Assembly (NCBI RefSeq): GCF_003605405.2
Contig: NZ_QYTW02000037.1
Coordinates: 1-44,700, forward strand
Length of the DNA: 44,700 bases
From: Siminovitchia terrae
GTDB lineage: Bacteria > Bacillota > Bacilli > Bacillales > Bacillaceae_C
Direction of reading: 5' to 3'
Every line of letters begins with the position of its first letter. Position 1 is the first letter of the stretch. Of the stretch, positions 17,499-26,493 are shown piece by piece. The notes beneath the pieces are model-generated. The model was not told the DNA's origin and searched no databases. It worked only from the letters and a program-made list of their open reading frames with translations. The position numbers and the translations under genes are program-made.

Positions 17499-18719
17499 TT
17501 ATGCTTGTCGTTTTCTTTTTTTCAAAACAGCCATGGCACTAAACAGGAAGACCATCACAACAAGCATTATAAAGGCCACAAAAAACCATCCAATCCTAAA
17601 GGATCCCGTAACATCCAAGATGAATCCGAACAAGGGCGGTCCTATGATTACTCCCCATGAACCGACAGTAATACTGAATCCCGTAGCAAGTCCAGACTGA
17701 TCAGATGGAACAAGTTCTGTTGTTGCATTCATCCAAATCCCATTAAATCCTGAGACACTCAAACCAAATACAAAAGCAATAGGAATCATCGTCCAGTAAG
17801 AAGTCCCCGCTGACAGAATCGCCACTAAAACAGATACACAAGCTGCCATTAAGGAAATCATGAATAGCACAATGATCCTTTCACCTTTGAATAGTCGGTC
17901 ACTGATCACTCCCCAGCCAATCCTGCCAAATGATCCGCCAATTTCAGACACCACCAGTAATGTACCTGACAGAAATAAACTAATGCCAAGCCTTTCATAT
18001 GAAAACAACACTAGATAAGTGTTTAAAATCATCTGCGAACCACTTAAAATTAGTGCCCCCAAAGTGACAAATAGCAAGGGCTTATTCTTCAACAAATTTT
18101 TAAAATTCTGCAAGGCATCGCTCTTCTTAGCTGGTGAATTAGTGCTTTTGTTCTCTTCGGGTTCTTTGTATGAAAAAAAAGTCAGTATCCCTACCGCTAT
18201 CAAAATGGTGCTTGCCATTAAAATGGTCGGACGCCATCCCCAGTGGCCTGCAATTGGTAATAACACCAAAGCAGCCATGGCAGAACCAAACGTGACACCC
18301 ATTTGCTTGATCCCCATAGCTGTCCCTCTTTTTTCAGCCGGAAACCAAAACATAATTCCTCGATTTGTGGCAGGGTGGGATGCACCATAGCCAATGCCTC
18401 CTGCCACTACAACCACAAGAAGTGGAATGAAAGAAGTGGTGAAGGACATTAGCAAAAAGCTCGCCCCCAGACAAATGGTCAACATCATAAGCAATCTTCT
18501 TGATCCCACTTTATCTGCCAGCAACCCTGCAGGTATTGAAACCAATGACTGCCCCAAGAATAAAGCTGCTGGCAGCATTCCTATTTGTGCTTTCGTTAAA
18601 GACAGATCCCCACCTATGACTAAACCTAATGGAGCAAGACTTCTTCCCACAAAAGCCACTAGAATTTGGATAAGCAACAGCCATCCTAGCATTTTCCAAG
18701 GTAATGTACTAGTATGCAT
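17499..18719 (-). CDS. MFS transporter
   Basis: A major facilitator superfamily protein of about 406 residues with 12 hydrophobic segments. The loop 2-3 signature GLLADKVGSRRLLM and the corresponding GRIGWGVISDRLF in the second half are present, as is GGIGYGASHPATNRGI. The ATG at 18717-18719 has GGAG 9 bases upstream, better than the ATG six codons earlier. Substrate unknown; nearby genes suggest an aromatic acid. Mobile repeat copy 2 lies directly upstream and could separate it from its original promoter. Confidence 0.88.
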   Translation of the reverse strand: MHTSTLPWKMLGWLLLIQILVAFVGRSLAPLGLVIGGDLSLTKAQIGMLPAALFLGQSLVSIPAGLLADKVGSRRLLMMLTICLGASFLLMSFTTSFIPLLVVVVAGGIGYGASHPATNRGIMFWFPAEKRGTAMGIKQMGVTFGSAMAALVLLPIAGHWGWRPTILMASTILIAVGILTFFSYKEPEENKSTNSPAKKSDALQNFKNLLKNKPLLFVTLGALILSGSQMILNTYLVLFSYERLGISLFLSGTLLVVSEIGGSFGRIGWGVISDRLFKGERIIVLFMISLMAACVSVLVAILSAGTSYWTMIPIAFVFGLSVSGFNGIWMNATTELVPSDQSGLATGFSITVGSWGVIIGPPLFGFILDVTGSFRIGWFFVAFIMLVVMVFLFSAMAVLKKRKRQA

Positions 18720-18764
18720 GTATAACAACTCCGTCATTCAATTCATTCTTTTTCAAGACTAAAT

Positions 18765-18960
18765 TATCAAATGCGCCTTGGCGTATTTGCGCCCAGATTT
18801 TATCGAGCTCTGCTCGATAAATTTCCTCTGAAAATCTGTGGTATCCGCCGGAGGCTTTGACTTTATTCAGCCGGGGTTTGAACCTCCACTGAATGGAATA
18901 CCAATAGGTATTCTTCTCACCACTTACAGAAGTGGGAAATTTCTGCTGAATGAAGTTAAA
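18765..18960 (-). repeat. Dispersed IS605-type non-autonomous repeat, copy 2
   Basis: A near full-length copy. All hairpins are present: CAAATGCGCCTTGGCGTATTTG end, ATCGAGC/GCTCGAT, ATTCAG-CCGGGG/CCTCC-CTGAAT, and CCACTTACAGAAGTGG. TTTAAC flanks it on the minus strand at 18955-18960. The open frame of 93 codons crossing it is a by-product. Confidence 0.88.
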
Positions 18961-19159
18961 TTGAAGCACTAATTTATTTAACTTTATCAACTTTTTTCAT
19001 TAAATAGCTAACTAAGTTTCATAAAGTGAAATCCAAGGAAATTTTTTCTTTACACATAGTGCTAGATAGCAGCGTCCAGGAATAGCTGACCACCTCTTTC
19101 CGAAAAAGTATAACATTGGGATGGTACGAAGGTAATTTTAAATATGAGACCCTGCAAAA
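18961..19159. other. Gap between repeat copy 2 and the kynB terminator
   Basis: About 200 bases, AT-rich, without a gene or structured element I can support. Confidence 0.3.
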
Positions 19160-19201
19160 AACAAACAGGAGGACACTTGCTCCTAAAAGCAATGTCCTCC
19201 A
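19159..19201 (-). terminator. Rho-independent terminator after kynB (first copy)
   Basis: On the minus strand GGAGGACATTGCT and AGCAAGTGTCCTCC form a strong stem, followed by TGTTTGTTTTTT. It lies a few bases after the kynB stop codon. Confidence 0.85.
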
Positions 19202-19204
19202 ATT

Positions 19205-19852
19205 TCAACCAATCGGCCTCAACACAGCCCTCACCGGGCTCCCATCCGCCCCTTCAATTGCAAGAGGTAAAGCAATTAATTCATAATCGCCAGGTTCCAC
19301 GTCGGTCAGCACGATGTTCTCCAAAATATAAACACCGTTGTCATTCAGCGAATGATGGGCATCCATCGTTTTGCTGTCAATCGCGTCAACAGACGGGCCG
19401 TCCGTTCCAAGCAGGCGAACGCCTTTTTCTTTAAGGAACGGGCCGATATTTTCGCGGAAAACTGTAAATTTTTCAGGAAAGCGGCCCAGATCCCTTCCAT
19501 CCGAAGTTTTGAGAAGTAGACGCTCTACACCCTCCAAGCTGAACTGCTCCAGCTCTTCTTTGCCAACCATCTCACAACCAGTTACATCGACAACCCTGGC
19601 TTGCCCGACATAGATATTGACGTCCAGTTCATGAACTTTCTCTCCATTCTCGTCAAAATGGTATGGAGCATCAATATGCGTACCGGTATGGGCACTTGTT
19701 GTGAATTGTCCGATGTTGACCGACCCCGTCTGCTCTTTCGTGAAACTCAGTTTGAAGTTAAACGGCGTATCACCGGGCCAAACGGCCATATCGTTGGTCA
19801 AGGGCTGCGAAATATCAATCCACGGTTTGTTCTTCATCTCGATCACCATCAT
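19205..19852 (-). CDS. kynB: Kynurenine formamidase, copy 1
   Basis: A cyclase-family hydrolase that removes formate from N-formylkynurenine. The metal-binding motif HTGTHIDAPYH (His55, His59, Asp61, His65 from the first ATG) and the later GTDGPSVD and HHSLNDNGVYILENI motifs are typical of KynB. It is nearly the same protein as copy 2 at 27.4 kb: by eye about 20 differences over roughly 205 aligned residues. The true start may be the ATG five codons inside (19837), matching copy 2. It follows the TauD-like gene by about 100 bases instead of lying in the kyn operon. Why two copies exist is unclear; a transfer or a side activity on a related amide are options. Confidence 0.92.
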   Translation of the reverse strand: MMVIEMKNKPWIDISQPLTNDMAVWPGDTPFNFKLSFTKEQTGSVNIGQFTTSAHTGTHIDAPYHFDENGEKVHELDVNIYVGQARVVDVTGCEMVGKEELEQFSLEGVERLLLKTSDGRDLGRFPEKFTVFRENIGPFLKEKGVRLLGTDGPSVDAIDSKTMDAHHSLNDNGVYILENIVLTDVEPGDYELIALPLAIEGADGSPVRAVLRPIG

Positions 19853-19950
19853 TCTAAAAAAATATGTATCCTTTATGTTCTATTTCTTCCATGTGGAAGA
19901 ACACCTTTCAAGAAATTTAAAAAGGTGCTCTCGCCTTGGTTTATTTTCTC

Positions 19951-20943
19951 TTACTTAACAGCGGCTGCTTCACTTTTCACAATACCGCTGCGTGTAGAGA
20001 AGTCCGGAGCAAGTTCCCGGCTATTTGGCATTGTGAGCCACAATCTTAATAAGTGCCGCCTGCGTTCAGGCTCTTCGTAGTCTTCAAACAAAGTCCGCGA
20101 ATGGAGGACAATGTTATTGTTTGCGAATTGGATATCCCCTGGTTCCAGCATCATATCCATACGGATATTTTCATCATGAAGAATGGAATCTATTAGATCA
20201 AATGCCTCCAGCTCCACTTTCGACAATGGAAAGCCCTGTTTTTCCTGTCCTGATTCGATATACTTCCGCATATATCTACAGCTTAATTTACCGTCGTAAT
20301 AACTAAAAAGCGGTGACAAGCCCTGTGATTTTTCAACCCCTAGGTGGTCAAAGTAGAATGGACGGTATAGAAGTCCAATATACTCCGGATGCTTTTCCAA
20401 TAATTCATTATATAGGGTAGCGGTGCTCGCGAGGCTGCTTAAACCACCTGATTTCGCCTTACGAAGTGACAACAGCCCGACAACATCAGATAAATCTGAG
20501 TGATAAGGAAGGTGTGAGTTTGTCTGGTAAACTCGTACTTTTTTGGTATCTAAGGCCCCTACATTTTTGACATGCCCCAAGAGGTCTCCCTTTGCATTTT
20601 GTGTTACAGGGATTCCCATGTGAAGTCCGAGTCCATAGTAAATGATGCTGGCTTCTTCATCAGTATACCTGTCAATCGGCAGTCCGCGAAGCAGCAAGAA
20701 ACCTCTTCCGTCTTCCAGCTCCTCCGCAAAGTAGGCGATTTCATCAGACAGATCTTCAATCGGAAAATCCTCTTTCGTAAAATCAGGCGATTTTAACCCT
20801 TTTCCCTGAACCTTCTCTAGGGCATTTTCAAGTGATGCAATTGTTTTTTCGGACAGATAGTAGATCCAAGAATCATCTTTGGACAACTCCGATCCTTTCC
20901 AAGCCGAAGGCCCTTGAATCTTTTCCTTTAAAACCATTCCCAT
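19951..20943 (-). CDS. TauD/TfdA-like Fe(II)/2-oxoglutarate dioxygenase
   Basis: It has 330 residues. The non-haem iron triad can be placed: His and Asp in LPYHSDLSDVVG (near residue 157-159), distal His in NNNIVLHSRTLF, and the 2-oxoglutarate arginine in RRRHLLRLWL. Members hydroxylate diverse small acids, taurine or amino-acid derivatives. Its neighbour is the second kynB, so a tryptophan- or kynurenine-derived substrate is possible, but I know of no established role in this pathway. GGGAGG precedes the ATG by 7 bases. It looks intact and expressed together with kynB. Confidence 0.82.
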   Translation of the reverse strand: MGMVLKEKIQGPSAWKGSELSKDDSWIYYLSEKTIASLENALEKVQGKGLKSPDFTKEDFPIEDLSDEIAYFAEELEDGRGFLLLRGLPIDRYTDEEASIIYYGLGLHMGIPVTQNAKGDLLGHVKNVGALDTKKVRVYQTNSHLPYHSDLSDVVGLLSLRKAKSGGLSSLASTATLYNELLEKHPEYIGLLYRPFYFDHLGVEKSQGLSPLFSYYDGKLSCRYMRKYIESGQEKQGFPLSKVELEAFDLIDSILHDENIRMDMMLEPGDIQFANNNIVLHSRTLFEDYEEPERRRHLLRLWLTMPNSRELAPDFSTRSGIVKSEAAAVK

Positions 20944-20999
20944 AATGAATCCTCCCTTTAAACAATTGATATTAACCTGAATTATGAAAGTAAAATTTA

Positions 21000-21345
21000 G
21001 TTTATAAATACAAAAAGGGCTCCAGCCTTTGGTATAATTGAGTTTGGGTAAAAAAAATACCCAAAGAAAGGAGCAACTTTAAGGTGAAGTTTACCAAGAA
21101 GCCATCCAGCCAATGATCAAATAGACAATAAGCTTGCGAAACAGAAACGTTGAATTTCCTTTTTTGATGGAATCAAAACAACGAAAAGTGCTTTCAATCT
21201 AGAATAGCTGTCCGTGTTGACAATTTTCTTAAGCATGCTAAAAATTCCATTTTCGTTTTGCTCGAGAAAATCATTGATACTCTTTTGTTGAACAAGCATC
21301 TGATAACCCCCCTAAGACCAATTTGTTTATAGTGAACTGCACATT
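21000..21345 (-). pseudogene. Remnant of an unrecognised gene, possibly an IS
   Basis: A minus-strand frame (21117-21299) begins MLVQQKSINDFLEQNENGIF with a GGGGGG ribosome site 7 bases upstream, but stops after 60 codons. Before it lies a perfect 11-base inverted repeat ATTATATCAGA/TCTGATATAAT (21346-21380) overlapping a possible -10 TATAAT. I cannot name the protein. The short, broken frame and the neighbouring debris suggest a decayed mobile element. Confidence 0.4.
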
Positions 21346-21380
21346 ATTATATCAGATTTTTATATTAATTCTGATATAAT
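21346..21380. promoter_or_regulatory. Inverted repeat with promoter-like core
   Basis: ATTATATCAGA and TCTGATATAAT are exact complements with a 13-base loop. The arm contains TATAAT on the minus strand, upstream of the broken gene. It is an operator-like arrangement of unknown use. Confidence 0.4.
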
Positions 21381-21399
21381 TTGCTTTTTTTGACCGAAT

Positions 21400-21960
21400 G
21401 GCTAATCAAAAAGAGACACTACTTAGAAAAATACGAAACAGAATGAACAACTGCAATTATTTCAGGAGAACAAGACGATTTTGAGGCGGTTCTTTTTCAA
21501 AAAGCTAAAAAATCGCTTAAAATTGTGTAAAATATGGCAAGTGTATGGGCATGAAAGGGTTCAGCAGGTTTTAAACAGTATGATCGGAAATAATAATGTC
21601 AAAAATCCCATTGGAAATATCACCCATATTTTAAAAGCAAAGGGTCATCGGGAGGCCGGCGCCACCGCCTTGGAGCAGCTTCTCCCCCAGTTTGCGAGTA
21701 CCCGCGAAAAATTTCCGGATTAGTATGTTGAAAAGAATTCCATTGAGCACTTACAGAAAGCCTTTCTCCTCAGTCAGGAAGAGGCATATGAAAACGTTTA
21801 TTGATATCAAGGATACATTGTATTGAACAGCTTGGAATAAAAGACAGTGTTCCCGAACGAAGAGATGGACAAAGGCTGAAAGAGCTGCTCGAGATTCAAA
21901 AGAAGTATAAAAAGAACGCAAAACTAAGGAATGATTAACAATAACATTTTTGGTGTGCGA
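21400..21960 (+). pseudogene. Decayed coding region of unknown function
   Basis: Plus-strand frames give protein-like pieces broken by stops and shifts. The best piece (21575-21723) reads MIGNNNVKNPIGNITHILKA, then an Ala/Gly-rich helix and ends ASTREKFPD. Further on, SIEHLQKAFLLSQEEAYE appears in another frame. The piece order is that of one gene. I do not recognise the family; a mobile-element or replication-type protein is possible. Confidence 0.4.
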
Positions 21961-22126
21961 ACCGTGATCAAAAAATCCTGATGACGGTTCTTTTGTTGTA
22001 TAGTACAGCAATAGGCGCTTTTTCGTAATTTAAATGAATGTTAAGAATCATAGCAAGTCCGCTAAGGCTTATTCCCATGGTTTGTTCCACTGATCCTAAA
22101 TCCCAACCATAAAGGAGAAGAATACA

Positions 22127-23536
22127 ATGAGTCGATTAGACAATTACGAGATTCTAAATCAATTGAAATATATTGATGGTATTACAATTGCAGACAACAA
22201 AGGGATCATCTTGTTTACAATCAAATTTAATCCGCAATTTCACTCAGACATTCTTGAACATGAGGAGATAGTAGGAGAAAGCTTATTTTCAGTATTTCCT
22301 ACTCTTAATGAAAAAACAAGTACATTAGTAAATGCGATGAAAACAGGTGGTCCTATTTTTAAAGATAAGCAAGAATTTGTTGATTTTAGGGGAAGAAAAA
22401 TTGAAACCACGAATATTTCTTTACCAATCAAAGCTCATGGGAAAGTTATTGGTGCAATTGAATTATCGAAAGAAATAAGTAAAGAAAATCCTAATCTAAA
22501 TAATGCAATCGAAATCAATTCAGAAATGTTTAAAGCGAATAAACGATTAGTCGAAAACATTCAACCTGAACGAGCAAAATATACGCTAAAAGACATCATT
22601 ACGAATAACGAACAGATGAAAAAATTAAAACGCTTAACCGAAAAAATTGCAAAAGGAAGCTCACCTGTATTTATATACGGTGAAACGGGAACAGGAAAAG
22701 AATTATTTGCTCAATCACTACATAATGCCAGTAATCGTGCAGAAAAGCCTTTCATCGCGCAAAACTGTGCAGCAATTCCAGAATCCTTAATCGAAAGTAT
22801 TTTGTTCGGTACAACAAAAGGTAGTTTTACCGGTGCGGAAAATAACCCTGGTTTATTTGAAATTGCGGAAGGGGGAACCATTTTTTTAGATGAGATTAAC
22901 TCAATGCCAATTAATCTACAGTCCAAGTTATTAAGAGTTTTACAGGACGGATATGTTCGAAGGTTAGGAGATAAAAATATTAGAAAAATTGATGTGAGAG
23001 TAATTACAGCGTCCAATAAACGCCCAGAAGATTGTGTAAAAGATGGAGATATGAGACTTGATTTATATTACAGGTTGTGCGTAATGACACTGAACATTCC
23101 ACCACTACGTGAGCGAAAAGATGATATTAAGCTTTTATTAGAATTTTTTATCTCTAAATATAATGATTTGCTACACAAGAAAGTGAACAGTATTTCGAAA
23201 ACGGTGTATGATTTTCTTTTGAAATACAGCTGGCCGGGAAATGTAAGGGAGCTGGAACATATTGTTGAATATGCAATCAATCAAATAGATGACTGGGAAG
23301 ATACACTTCAAATGAAAGATATTGAAGAGCGGATAAAAAACTTCATTCAACATAATGAAGAAGAGGTCCAAATTGAACCTTTGAAAGAAGCAGTTGCAAG
23401 ATTAGAAAGGAAAATGATTGAAAAGGCGATTCATCAAACGAAAAGCAATGTATCACAAGCAGCGAAATTACTCGGAATTCCCAGACAAACCTTACAAAAT
23501 AAAATCAAATTCTATGAAATTATGCCCAAAAGCTAA
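22127..23536 (+). CDS. Sigma-54-dependent activator, PAS-AAA-Fis (RocR-like)
   Basis: It has 469 residues. An N-terminal PAS-like sensor (about 1-115) resembles RocR, the B. subtilis arginine-catabolism activator. The AAA+ domain has Walker A GETGTGKE (185-192), a sigma-54 contact loop GSFTGA (232-237, Ser instead of the common Ala) and Walker B TIFLDEINS. The C-terminal Fis-type helix-turn-helix is NVSQAAKLLGIPRQTLQNKI. AAAGGAG precedes the ATG. No receiver domain is seen, so it should sense a small molecule. Its likely targets are the two genes downstream, behind a matching promoter with three repeated sites. Confidence 0.94.
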   Translation: MSRLDNYEILNQLKYIDGITIADNKGIILFTIKFNPQFHSDILEHEEIVGESLFSVFPTLNEKTSTLVNAMKTGGPIFKDKQEFVDFRGRKIETTNISLPIKAHGKVIGAIELSKEISKENPNLNNAIEINSEMFKANKRLVENIQPERAKYTLKDIITNNEQMKKLKRLTEKIAKGSSPVFIYGETGTGKELFAQSLHNASNRAEKPFIAQNCAAIPESLIESILFGTTKGSFTGAENNPGLFEIAEGGTIFLDEINSMPINLQSKLLRVLQDGYVRRLGDKNIRKIDVRVITASNKRPEDCVKDGDMRLDLYYRLCVMTLNIPPLRERKDDIKLLLEFFISKYNDLLHKKVNSISKTVYDFLLKYSWPGNVRELEHIVEYAINQIDDWEDTLQMKDIEERIKNFIQHNEEEVQIEPLKEAVARLERKMIEKAIHQTKSNVSQAAKLLGIPRQTLQNKIKFYEIMPKS

Positions 23537-23601
23537 CAATAAGGAAATAAACTCATGTCTACGGTGCCCAAATTATAACATTACCTGCCCAAAAGTTAAC
23601 A
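23523..23601 (+). promoter_or_regulatory. Three upstream activator sites
   Basis: TGCCCAAAAGCTAACA (23523), TGCCCAAATTATAACA (23565) and TGCCCAAAAGTTAACA (23586) are 16-base direct copies whose starts are 42 and 21 bases apart, exactly four and two helix turns. The first overlaps the activator's stop codon. They end about 80 bases before the -24 element, a normal enhancer distance. Binding by the activator encoded just upstream is inferred. Confidence 0.82.
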
Positions 23602-23679
23602 TCTTAATAAATTATTATAAAGAAAAGCTATCATTTCTTCTGTTTTTTCTACTTAAATCGACGAAATATGGTAATTTCT

Positions 23680-23696
23680 TTGGCATGCTTCTTGCT
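23680..23696 (+). promoter_or_regulatory. Sigma-54 (-24/-12) promoter
   Basis: TTGGCATGCTTCTTGCT matches the consensus TTGGCAYGN4TTGCW, with GG and GC ten bases apart. Transcription should start near 23708, about 170 bases before the dehydrogenase gene. Confidence 0.88.
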
Positions 23697-23877
23697 TTAA
23701 TAAAAATGAAACATAATAGAATTGCTTTTTTACAAATATGAAACTGTATAGAGGGGTGTAAGTTGGGTGTAAGTTGGATGTAAAAGAGTCTTACATGAAA
23801 TTAATTGTGACAAGGAAAGCACAGACGGTATTAACTTGCAGCATGCTTGAACATATTGAAACCGTGGAGGGAAGAAA

Positions 23878-25044
23878 ATGATATTTGGTGTATTGAAAGA
23901 CATTAAAGCGGGAGAGTCTCGAGTAATTGCCACTCCATTAGAAGTCGGAACTATTATAAGCGATGGTCATACAGTTCTTGTTCAAAAAGACGCTGGAATT
24001 CGGGCGGGATTCAGTAATGAAGATTATGAGGAGCAAGGTGCTGAAATAGTAGAGAAATTAGAGGAGATGTATGAAAGATCTGACCTTTTAGCAAAAGTGA
24101 AAGAAATTGAAGAGATTGAGTACAAACTACTTCGAGAGAATCAAATAATCTTCACCTGTATCCATCCAGCTGCTAATCCACAAGAAGTCCAAGCCATTCT
24201 TGACAGCAAGTGTATTGCATTTACAGCAGAAGATTCACATAGATTCGGCTCGGTGAACTGTGAAGCAGCAGGTAAACAAGGAGCTTTAATGGGCTTACAA
24301 TCGATGCTATCGATAAATGGGGGTAAAGGGAAATTTGTAAGCGGGCTAGCGGGAGCACCTGGCATTAAGGTCCTTATCCTCGGAGGAGGGCTGGTCGGAA
24401 AGTCTGCATTGCAAGTTCTACAGTCGTTAGGAGCTTGGTGTACTGTAATGGATGTAAACTTTGGTACTTTAAGAGAAATTGGAAAGGTTTACAACGAAAA
24501 AGTAAATACTCAATTATCAACTAAGGAAAATATCAAAAAAATACTTCCGGAAATTGATATGGTCATTAATTGTGTGAAATGGCCAAAAGGAAGTAAGGAT
24601 TATTTGATAGATAGAGACATGCTCAACCTTATGGAAAAAGGATCCGTCATTGTTGATATTAGCAATGATACCGAAGGGGCAATCGAGTCTTTCCGTGAAA
24701 CCACTCATGATAGTCCCACATATATTGAAAACGGTGTTGTTCACTATTGTGTGGGCAACATTCCTGGGGCTATTGCAAATTCCACATCCGTAGCATATGC
24801 CGCTTCTGTATTAGGCCATCTTAGATCTATTCTAAACTTAGGTGTCACAGAAGCTTGTATTAAAGATGGCTTTTTAAGACGGAGTCTGACGGCATATAAA
24901 GGGTATCTCACACATGAAGAAACAAGTGCTATTCAAAACAGATCATGGATAAAACCGGAAGATATTCTTGATATTACGGATAAGAAATTGGACATTGCAC
25001 CGCCCGCTACAGTTACAAGATCAAATAACTATCTAAAGCTATAA
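23878..25044 (+). CDS. Alanine dehydrogenase/PNT-family amino acid dehydrogenase
   Basis: A 388-residue protein with both domains of the alanine dehydrogenase / transhydrogenase family. The N-terminal part has GVLKDIKAGESRVIATP and KVKEIEEIEY; the NAD-binding part has KVLILGGGLVGKSALQ; and VVHYCVGNIPGAIANST is the conserved closing motif. Residues around the substrate differ from true alanine dehydrogenase: KVKEI instead of KVKEP, TCIHPAANP instead of TYLHLA, and HRFGSVNCEAAGKQG in the middle. So it may act on another amino acid. It is under a sigma-54 promoter and cotranscribed with a glutamate-type symporter. GGAGGG precedes the ATG. Confidence 0.8.
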   Translation: MIFGVLKDIKAGESRVIATPLEVGTIISDGHTVLVQKDAGIRAGFSNEDYEEQGAEIVEKLEEMYERSDLLAKVKEIEEIEYKLLRENQIIFTCIHPAANPQEVQAILDSKCIAFTAEDSHRFGSVNCEAAGKQGALMGLQSMLSINGGKGKFVSGLAGAPGIKVLILGGGLVGKSALQVLQSLGAWCTVMDVNFGTLREIGKVYNEKVNTQLSTKENIKKILPEIDMVINCVKWPKGSKDYLIDRDMLNLMEKGSVIVDISNDTEGAIESFRETTHDSPTYIENGVVHYCVGNIPGAIANSTSVAYAASVLGHLRSILNLGVTEACIKDGFLRRSLTAYKGYLTHEETSAIQNRSWIKPEDILDITDKKLDIAPPATVTRSNNYLKL

Positions 25045-25065
25045 TCTAAAAAGGGGGATACATTA

Positions 25066-26493
25066 ATGACGTTATATACGCTATTGGTAGACTTCACTCT
25101 CGCTAGCATACTTATATTACTAAGTATGCTAGCGCGTTCAAAAATCAAGTTCTTGCAAAAGAATTTTATTCCAGCAAGTTTATTGGCGGGTTTTTTGGGT
25201 TTAGCGTTAGGTCCCGGATTCCTGAATATCCTGCCTTTTTCAGGGGAAATCGGTTCGTATGCAGGAGTCATCATTATTTTTGTGTTTGCTTCGGTAGGAA
25301 TTAATGGATTCTCATTTTCCCCAGGGAATATGAAGAAAGACCTGAATAGAATGGGTGCATATGCTTCATACAAAATATTGATTATGTGTGTCATTATTTT
25401 TATTCCCATTGTATTTTCAATATTAGTCATTTCTAAATGGGTGCCGGAAATTAATTATGGTTTTGGATTACTCTTAGCAACGGGATTCTATGGTGGTCAC
25501 GGAACAGCAGCTGCAGTAGGGTCAACTTTTGAAAGTTTAGGTTTTACAAACGCAACAGATTTAGCCATGACCTCCGCTACCGTTGGTATTTTAGTAGGTA
25601 TTTTTGGTGGACTCATATTTATAAAAATGGCTACCAAAAAAGGATATACCCAATATGTTAAAGACTTCTCCCAAATATCAGAAGATATGAGGACAGGTTT
25701 AGTAAAGCCAGAGAATCGGCCTTCCATTGGGAAGGGGACGATTTCACCCATAGCGCTGGATCCAATAGCATTTCATTTGGGGCTTTTACTTATTCCATCC
25801 GGTTTAGGTTACTTGCTAAATACATATATTGCTGATACTTGGGGGCTCGACTTTCCAACATTTACAATAGCATTCATTGTTGCATTGGTCATGTATGCGC
25901 TTTTGGGTAAGGGACAAAAAGGTGTATATAAGTATGTAGACGAAGAAGTAGTAAATAGGTTAGGTAGTTCAGCGACCGATTACCTTGTATTTTTTGGAGT
26001 AGCCTCAATTAAGCTGCCTATCGTTCTTGAATATGCACTTCCACTTGGATTATTAATGCTTTCAGGCTTGATCATTGTTATTTTAATATTGTGGGTAGCT
26101 GGGCCTGCTATGAATTATGAAAGTTGGTTTGAACGTTCAATATTTGTTTATGGCTATGCAACAGGTGTCTTTGCGATCGGTCTGACCCTATTAAGGATAG
26201 TTGATCCAAGGAATAAATCTAAGACAATTACAGATACGGCTATTGTTGGTCCCCTTAATACGCCTATAGAGTTATTTGCATGGTCGGCTGGACCAGCCAT
26301 GCTACTAGGAGGGCAACATTGGGCGTTTGTTGGCATTTTCGCTGTAATTTCTATCTTATGTATTGTAATATCTATCAAGTTTAAATGGTGGTACTGGAAA
26401 ATACCTTTAGCGGGAAGACCGGATGCATCTGCACTTGATAGCGATGGAGTAAGCGTCAAATCCAATACTCAATCTATTCATAGATCATCATAA
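25066..26493 (+). CDS. gltS: Sodium/glutamate symporter family (GltS-like)
   Basis: A 475-residue membrane protein with the GltS hallmark GGHGTAAAVGSTF near residue 145 and many hydrophobic segments. Its usual role is Na+-driven glutamate uptake. It lies 21 bases behind the dehydrogenase, in the same sigma-54 unit, so it may bring in that enzyme's substrate. At about 475 residues it is longer than E. coli GltS (401). Codons 13-23 form a perfect 14-base inverted repeat (see the separate entry). Confidence 0.87.
   Translation: MTLYTLLVDFTLASILILLSMLARSKIKFLQKNFIPASLLAGFLGLALGPGFLNILPFSGEIGSYAGVIIIFVFASVGINGFSFSPGNMKKDLNRMGAYASYKILIMCVIIFIPIVFSILVISKWVPEINYGFGLLLATGFYGGHGTAAAVGSTFESLGFTNATDLAMTSATVGILVGIFGGLIFIKMATKKGYTQYVKDFSQISEDMRTGLVKPENRPSIGKGTISPIALDPIAFHLGLLLIPSGLGYLLNTYIADTWGLDFPTFTIAFIVALVMYALLGKGQKGVYKYVDEEVVNRLGSSATDYLVFFGVASIKLPIVLEYALPLGLLMLSGLIIVILILWVAGPAMNYESWFERSIFVYGYATGVFAIGLTLLRIVDPRNKSKTITDTAIVGPLNTPIELFAWSAGPAMLLGGQHWAFVGIFAVISILCIVISIKFKWWYWKIPLAGRPDASALDSDGVSVKSNTQSIHRSS
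25101..25134 (+). repeat. Perfect 14-base inverted repeat inside the start of gltS
   Basis: CGCTAGCATACTTA and TAAGTATGCTAGCG are exact complements around a 6-base loop, 35 bases after the start codon. As RNA this is a stable hairpin within the first codons; as DNA it is a dyad that a protein or recombinase could recognise. Confidence 0.85.

Noticed and set aside
18709-18990. A 93-codon minus-strand frame across repeat copy 2, and similar frames over copies 4 and 7
   Set aside because: The frames translate the mobile repeat itself (words such as [14 protein letters not shown] recur) and lack ribosome sites. They are not genes.
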